A model generated the notes under the pieces. That model worked only from the letters and a program-made list of their open reading frames with translations. It was not told where the DNA came from and did no database searches. Below are positions 58,481 to 64,000 of a stretch of DNA of 64,000 bases, piece by piece (the first letter of the stretch is position 1; every line of letters begins with the position of its first letter). The DNA lies in the NCBI GenBank assembly GCA_030062745.1, contig CP099843.1:19262997-19326996 (forward strand). Direction: 5' to 3'. The DNA is from Capitulum mitella (Eukaryota; Arthropoda; Thecostraca; Pollicipedomorpha; Pollicipedidae). Both the position numbers and the translations under genes were made by a program.

Positions 58481-59329
58481 TCAGTAGCCAGTAGACCGGG
58501 TCGATTTTGGATTTTTGACCCGAGGAGTACTCCCGCACGCACCGTAGCTTGCAATGGACTTTTAAACAATGGAAAAAGTCGAAGTGAAAACTGCCTAAAA
58601 GTATTCTTGGTGTGCCAACTTTTTGTTCAAAAGGTTGTGTTTTGTGTTCCCGAGGCATTAAAGCCTGTAGTGAAATTAACATTCAAAACAAGAGGGATTC
58701 AAAACCCAACATTTTCATCGTTTGTGTCATGTGGAAACCTGAGGTTTCAGAATGGTAGGACGTTGTCAAGTGCATTGTAACATTTGGTATCTTTGACACA
58801 AAAAAAAAACATTAATGTATTAACCACTTGATGAATGGCAGTGCATTACAGGGAAAACGGATGGGTCATTGTGAGACCACCTTGTCTCCTTTGGTGACGT
58901 GTTGATGCAATGATTTCCAGAAAAAGTTCATTCGCCTTTGCTACCGTTTTTATGGCGAGAATTCAGCGTTTCTGACAAGCACTGACACCGGGCAGGCACG
59001 TCTCGAGAAGACAACGATCTTGAGTATTCGATGGCACACGCTGTCTCGTCGCTGCTCTCTGATCGCTTGACACATGCGGCTGGCCATGGGGGAATAGGTA
59101 GAAAGACCAGCCGCACATCGGCAGTTACCAGAGGGGTAACGTCAAAGCACTTCGCATTAATCCGTTTCCGAGACGCTCAGTACAGGGCGGTGACGTCACT
59201 GGTGCCTCGTGCCGGCAGCTTCGCATCATGTGAGGAACGGCAAGTGAATATAGCGACGGCCGTACAGCGCAGATGTTTCTGTGTTCTGTTGTTATGCTAG
59301 TATGTTTTTTTCGATATGTTCCGTTTTAA

Positions 59330-59656
59330 CCCTATTCCCGGCAGAGGGACTGGATCCCCCCTCGTGTTTTTTTGCGTGCCAGTTCTAGGGTTTTTGACGT
59401 AGCTTCACGAAACGTGATGATATTTCCTAGCTCTCCTTTCTACGTGCTGTAACAGAATTTCGAAATTCTATTTTGCCCAGGGGCGGAGCCAGACAACGCT
59501 TTTGGGAGGCACTTCAGGGCATTTTTGGCCCTGTTCAGGGTAAAAGGAAATGACTGCCAAAACAGCGTTTTTAAGATAGAACCTAACACATTATATGGGT
59601 GTATATCTAAATAGTTGGGCAACGTGCAAATATATTTATATATATATTATATAAAA

Positions 59657-59707
<51 letters not shown>

Positions 59708-60611
59708 TTTGCTCATCTGAGGCAACTTAACAAGGTCAGGTCAAAGTCAAAAGTCAAAATTTGGTTTTATGGTAATAATTTCGGCGCTATTCGTTGGAAT
59801 GCCAAACTGCGAATATATATGACGTAGAAGGGTGCCCTCTACTTGTGTATCAAGTTTCAGCTTGATATCAGGTCGGGTCACGGAGCTATGACCTAAAATG
59901 TCAGTGTGTGTATCCTATACCACAATAGCCTTAAAATGGAATTTTTGAAATATAGTGAATTCAAATGATCAAAAACGTTTACAGATAATATTCAGTTCAC
60001 ACGAGATCATTCCAAGTGACTCCAAGACCACTGGAGGTAATTTAAAGTCAAAAGTCGCAAGCTGGTCTGAAGAGCATGTGACCATAACAGCTCCCCCTTT
60101 TCATGTCCCTGGCACCGCCTATGCTAAGATTAAACAAACATTCTGATAAGATTTGTACTTCTTTAGCATAACATCACCAGCAGAAGCCAAAAAAGTGTTT
60201 TTACCTTTTTTGCTCAACCAGTTTGTTAAAAAACTAATCCTTCTATTTTTGAAATGCCTGTGAATGTCTACGAGTTTCCTCAAAATTTCGAATGTGTGTA
60301 CCAATGGTAAAAGTATCATTCATAATTTCCCGATTCATGCCAATTTCATCGAAATCGGTAAAAAAACAACGGAATTTCAAGTAGTCCAAAAGTACCCCCA
60401 ATCTTGGTATTTTTGCCCCCTCCCTGTATCCACCCCTTTCAAAATTCCGAAAAGTTATTTTTCTAAAGTGTAGTTTACGTCATGGCAAATCGATTGTCGT
60501 TTGTTGCGATCAAACCGGATATGCAGTTCTCGAGATCTCGGGGGGGGGGCGATCTGACACCCCCCCCCCTGAAGGGAATCGGCCATACCGTCTAGCCTTC
60601 CGGGAATAGGG
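59330..60611 (+). mobile_element. TTAA-flanked MITE, family 1, best-preserved copy (1282 bp)
   Basis: TTAA at 59326-59329 and 60612-60615. Left end CCCTATTCCCGGCAGAGGG; right end CCGGGAATAGGG, so the outer 12 bp form a perfect inverted repeat (16 with the TTAA). This is the classic piggyBac layout. No transposase. A (TA)n tract (59634-59702) has grown inside it. The other palindrome arm keeps the unoccupied TTAA (in CCATTTTAATTTATC, about 61445-61460), which proves the boundaries. Confidence 0.9.
59634..59702. repeat. (TA)n microsatellite
   Basis: Two TA runs separated by TTATATAAAAATC, inside the MITE. Confidence 0.95.
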
Positions 60612-60646
60612 TTAAGTCACCTAGGCAGTTGGAATGCTAGGAGAGT

Positions 60647-60962
60647 CCGCTGAATGGTGGTGTGGGGCATTATCGTATTGTATGGCGCAGCGAAGTTGAT
60701 GGTTCTGGAAAGAGCTGGGTACTATGCAGTCGTTTCGGTCGTGGACCTTCTTCGGTGCGTCAGGACGTTTAGTCGAAGCGTCTGCCGAGAGCGGATCGTA
60801 GCCACAGACACATAGCTTGAGTCCGGACTGTATCTACAGTCTGCTTTTGGCAGCTACCGCGAATGGACGCCCTGATGAACCGAAGAAGGTCCACGACCAA
60901 AACGACTGCAAAACACGCGGTTCTTTTCAGAGTCGCCAACCCTGCTGCGGCATGCGGACCAT
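60647..60962. repeat. Foldback unit 1 (palindrome arm)
   Basis: Itself an imperfect inverted repeat: TGCAGTCGTTTCGGTCGTGG and TTCTTCGGTGCGTCAGGACG (left half, about 60728-60768) recur as complements in the right half (about 60866-60912). Its asymmetric centre (GCCGAGAGCGGATCGTAGCC, GTCCGGACTGTATCTACAG) is found reversed in unit 2. Confidence 0.8.
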
Positions 60963-61061
60963 CAAACAACCTATAATTTCTTTATGCTGTGGTTCGTTTC
61001 TGAATGCCACTATTCTGGACTTAATGTGCATTGAAAATAAAGTTGCTTATGTATGGTATAG

Positions 61062-61413
61062 ATGAATGGCAGCGTGCGGCATTATCATGTTGTCTGGCGC
61101 ACTGGAGTTGGTGGCTCTGGAAAGAGCTGGGTGTTTTGCAGTCGGTTTGGTCGTGGACCTTTTTCGGTGCATCAGGACGTCCAGTCGCGGCGGCTGCCAA
61201 GATAAAACTGTAGATACAGTCCGGACTGTGGCACGTAATTGGGGCTATGGGCCGCTCTCGGCAGCCGCCGTGACTGGACGTCCTGACGCACCAAAGGTCT
61301 ACGGCCGAAACAAAACACAGTGCGCCCTGACAGCAAAACAGCCGGCTCTTTCCAGTGCCAACAAGTCCGCTGCGACATGCAATACAGTAATGCCGCACGC
61401 CACCATCCAGCGG
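61062..61413. repeat. Foldback unit 2, inverted copy of unit 1
   Basis: Halves pair through CATCAGGACGTCCAGTCGCG (about 61170-61190) and its complement (about 61270-61290). Centre reads CTGTAGATACAGTCCGGACT and GGGCCGCTCTCGGCAGCC, the reverse of unit 1's centre, so the units stand head to head about the axis of the large palindrome. Confidence 0.8.
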
Positions 61414-61755
61414 GCTTTCCGAAAACTCCAACTGCATAGATAAATTAAAATGGAACATATCGACCAAACGTATTAGCATGACGTAATAAAGCACAGAAAC
61501 ATCTGCGCTGTACAGTTGGCGCTATAGTCACTAGCCGTTCCTCACATGCTGCGCAGCCGCCGGCACTAGACACCAACAAGGTCACCGCCCTGTACTGAGC
61601 ATCTCAGAAATGGACTTTGTGAAGTGTTATGACGTTACCCCCCAGGTAACTGCCGATGCGCGGTTGTTTCTACGCACTTCCCCCTTGGTGCGCCGTATGT
61701 GTCACGCGATCCGAGAGCAGTGACAAGACAGCGCTTGTGATCGGATACCCAAGAC

Positions 61756-62060
61756 CAGGGTTGGTAATTTGGTTTTTGTTCTTGGTGTCGGAGTATAACT
61801 TTTGTTTCCGAGTACAACATTTTGCAAACAGTAATACTAGTTTTAGTTGGCATTCCTGGTGTAAGTCAGCTATGGTATCAAAACTGCTTCTTACTGAATG
61901 GAGACAGCCATTTGCTTGCAGAGTTATAAATTCGTCAACATGGTCACAATTAAGCTTTTTGATGGAGGCCTACCATGAAACTTTTGGAGTATAAGTGTTT
62001 TTGGAGCACACATTTTCTGGTGTTCTTCAAGAGCAGAAAACAACACCTTTTCCATTCTTG
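61756..62060 (+). mobile_element. hAT-like MITE, 305 bp, in the right palindrome arm
   Basis: Flanked by CCCAAGAC on both sides (61748-61755, 62061-62068). Left end CAGGGTTGGTAATTTGG, right end reversed CAAGAATGGAAAAGG. The left palindrome arm has the single unoccupied site (complement of about 58990-59025). Related along its length to 54627-54938. Confidence 0.88.
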
Positions 62061-62600
62061 CCCAAGACCGTTGCCTTCTGGACACGTGCCTGCCCAGTGC
62101 CAGTGCTTGTCAGAAACGACAAATTCTCGTCATTAACGCGACAGCAAAGGCGACTGAACTTCTTCTGGGAATCAGCATGGCATCGATATGCCACCAAAGG
62201 GCATTCAGTCCAGCAATGGCCCATCCGTTTTCACTGCCATGCATTGTCATTCACCAAGTTGCATATACACCATTTACATGCTTCGTAAAAGATACCAAAT
62301 GCTACCAATGCACTTCACAAGCAATGCCGTATCATCCAGACACTTCAAGTTTCCGTGTGACACAAACGGTGACAATGTTTGGTGCTATCTTCCTGTTTTG
62401 CATGATAAGGCCAATGCATATTTTAATGGCTCGGTAGCGCATAACATGACCTATTACACGAAGTTTGCATTCCAGGAATATTTTCGGGAATTTTTATTTC
62501 GAGTTTTCCATTCTTTAAGGGTTAACAGCAAGCTATGGTGCGTGGGAGAATGCTCGCGTGAAGAAGAGTCTAAAATCAATCCGTTCTAGTGGCCGTTATC

Positions 62601-63598
62601 GCGTAACGAAACGCGACGCTCGGTTTGAGGACGCAATAAACTGTGGCGTGACAACACAATAGGCCGCTTTGCTGGTTGCGAACACCTGGCCCGTGCCGGT
62701 CCCCGGCGTTCCAAGCTCTGCAGTCTGTTGCACACCACGGCGACAAGGTCTATATTCTGAGGTGGTGCCGATACCCGCAGACGACGTAGGTGAGTGACAG
62801 GGGCATTCGTGCGTTCATGTTCATCGGAAAGTTTTGACCAACATCGATACGTTTTCATTTCAGTCTGTCACGGATCCGATGCAGTAAGGTAAGACTTTGA
62901 CTACAGCAAGCTAACTTTCTTTGCAGGTAACAAGCAAAACACCGAAAGTGACGCGGCATATATCATTTCGTTTCTTTTGTCTACGTCGATCTGAAAGGGG
63001 TCAGATATCATTTCACCGTTAGACAACGTATATAAGACAGACAGCCGTATATAAGATAGTTTGGCGCCACACTTGCACTATGCCTCAGGTGTCTATGAGA
63101 CTACGAGCAGCCACTAGAAACTACCCGAACTTCTCACCTTGCACTACAGTGCCCCGTCATTCGGTAAATCGTTTTTTTTCGATCCTAGGTCTACTAATGT
63201 CTGGCGCCTTCGTATGTTTGTCTTTCACTGATTCCATTGACGAAGGCATGCAAACTCGTGTCGAAATACATGGGCATTTATAGTATGAAACGGCACTTTT
63301 ATCCATACACACCTCGAAAACTTAAGCAATCATCGGCTTCCTAAAAACACCGTTACGGACTCAAGGTTTATCTTCATACGCCGGAATTCAGACCTCGACA
63401 TTTGTATGCAAAACTGAGGAAATATGTACAAGTTTATCACGTAGCGACATGCGCCACAACACCAACAGAGCAATGATCTCTGTGGTCGTCCATGTGCATT
63501 AAAATGTGTGCATGACTGCGACCCCAATCCCTGGCTCTCGCAGAATGCACACCTGAAGAACTGCCGAATGGCATTCCATACAGCGAGAATTTGCTATA
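62601..63598. other. No gene recognised
   Basis: Short ORFs only; a TA-containing direct repeat GTATATAAGA occurs at about 63029 and 63047. Confidence 0.4.
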
Positions 63599-63790
63599 TC
63601 ATTGCCCTTTGGCGGCGTTGAACTTAGCAAGACGCCGGAACCACGTGGTATCACGTTCGGAGCGGTACTTGGTGTAAATACCTAGTACACCGGGCGGTCC
63701 GAACCACGGCGGTACCGGCAAACGCTTACTCACGCCCACTTCAGGATGAAGGCACTTCTTAGCCTGACTTTCAAGCAGGCCATGAAGGCA
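63599..63790 (-). CDS. Coding-like 63-codon stretch, unrecognised (possible last exon or gene fragment)
   Basis: Minus strand, no ATG required: reads LLESQAKKCLHPEVGVSKRL, PVPPWFGPPGVLGIYTKYRS, ERDTTWFRRLAKFNAAKGQ, then TGA. The composition (W, Y, F, P at protein-like frequencies, no low complexity) is unlike the random frames nearby. A second frame upstream (about 63760-63900, PGTSINCSVT...GTDAFMACL) could join it only through a splice or a frameshift. It may be the end of a small host gene, a processed copy or a transposon protein. I do not recognise the family. Confidence 0.35.
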   Translation of the reverse strand, partial: CLHGLLESQAKKCLHPEVGVSKRLPVPPWFGPPGVLGIYTKYRSERDTTWFRRLAKFNAAKGQ

Positions 63791-64000
63791 TCAGTACCGC
63801 AGTGCCCGGGCAGGGCTGTCACTGATGGTGTTACCGAGCAGTTAATGCTGGTACCAGGCATGTTCTGTAGGCACACCGGTGCAATGTGGCTCAAAGTACA
63901 TCTGTTGCTGAGTTTCCGGCGGAGCCGTCTGCTAGGCTCAGACGATCCTCATTCAGGATCCTTGCGCAGAGGCCGATTAGCCTCGAAGACGCCGAAGACT
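63791..64000. other. Window end, possible continuation of the minus-strand coding-like stretch
   Basis: Moderately GC-rich. Minus-strand frames are short; see the preceding entry. Confidence 0.3.

Larger units (their letters stand above)
58480..62600. repeat. Large imperfect palindrome, ~4.1 kb, with transposons nested in each arm
   Basis: Left arm about 58480-61010, right arm about 61010-62600. Removing the two insertions (59330-60611 left, 61756-62060 right) leaves arms of about 1.25 and 1.28 kb that pair along their whole length. Sample pairs: GCGCAGATGTTTCTGTG (59267-59283) with its complement at 61488-61504; GTCGATATGTTCC-like strings at about 59310 and 61460; ACAAACG..GACAATGTT-like strings at 62370 against the complement of 58710-58730. 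By eye the arms differ at perhaps 15-20% of sites, so the palindrome is old. No gene within it was recognised. Confidence 0.85.

Noticed and set aside
1-64000. tRNA, rRNA or snRNA genes
   Set aside because: I looked for T-arm motifs (GGTTCGAATCC and variants) and conserved rRNA strings; the only tRNA-like match is the primer site of the Gypsy element.

Overview
This is a repeat-rich stretch of an animal nuclear genome, most likely an invertebrate (an arthropod such as a crustacean is my best guess, from the repeat mix and GC-rich exons, but the sequence does not prove it). Evidence for an animal genome: spliced EXO1 with a 2.6 kb intron, a young Ty3/Gypsy element primed by tRNA-His, decayed LINE reverse transcriptase pieces, many non-autonomous DNA transposons with TTAA or 8-bp target duplications, and (TA)n tracts. 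Exons are very GC-rich against a moderate-GC background. A run of exactly 500 Ns (5518-6017) marks a scaffold join.

Layout. 1-5517: first copy of a ~5 kb unit, carrying two TTAA-type MITEs, a GC-rich core and minisatellites. 9793-18255: a complete-looking Gypsy element with apparently identical 835-bp LTRs. 20.4-21.3 kb: decayed LINE, minus strand. 21.7-26.6 kb: second copy of the 5 kb unit. 27.75-28.44 kb: decayed LINE, plus strand. 31.3-32.4 kb: a diverged MITE. 32.6-44.7 kb, minus strand: four phase-compatible exons of an unrecognised host gene, with one apparent one-base frameshift. 34.7-42.3 kb also holds repeats, a minisatellite and another MITE. 44.9-47.4 kb: inverted and tandem repeats. 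53353-58170, plus strand: EXO1 (exonuclease 1), 730 residues in two coding exons, all key active-site residues present. 58.48-62.6 kb: a large imperfect palindrome starting about 0.3 kb beyond the EXO1 stop, with a TTAA MITE inserted in one arm and a hAT-like MITE in the other; each arm shows the empty site of the other's insertion. The window ends with a short unrecognised coding-like stretch on the minus strand.

Only EXO1 can be named with confidence. It is the mismatch-repair and end-resection nuclease; its protein keeps candidate MLH1- and PCNA-binding motifs. The second host gene (minus strand) is inferred from splice sites and codon phase alone. The rest is mobile DNA or its remains. 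Two systems merit attention: the palindrome with reciprocal empty sites, and the Gypsy LTR, whose promoter carries a perfect three-unit heat-shock element upstream of its TATA box. No previously undescribed multi-gene system is evident.
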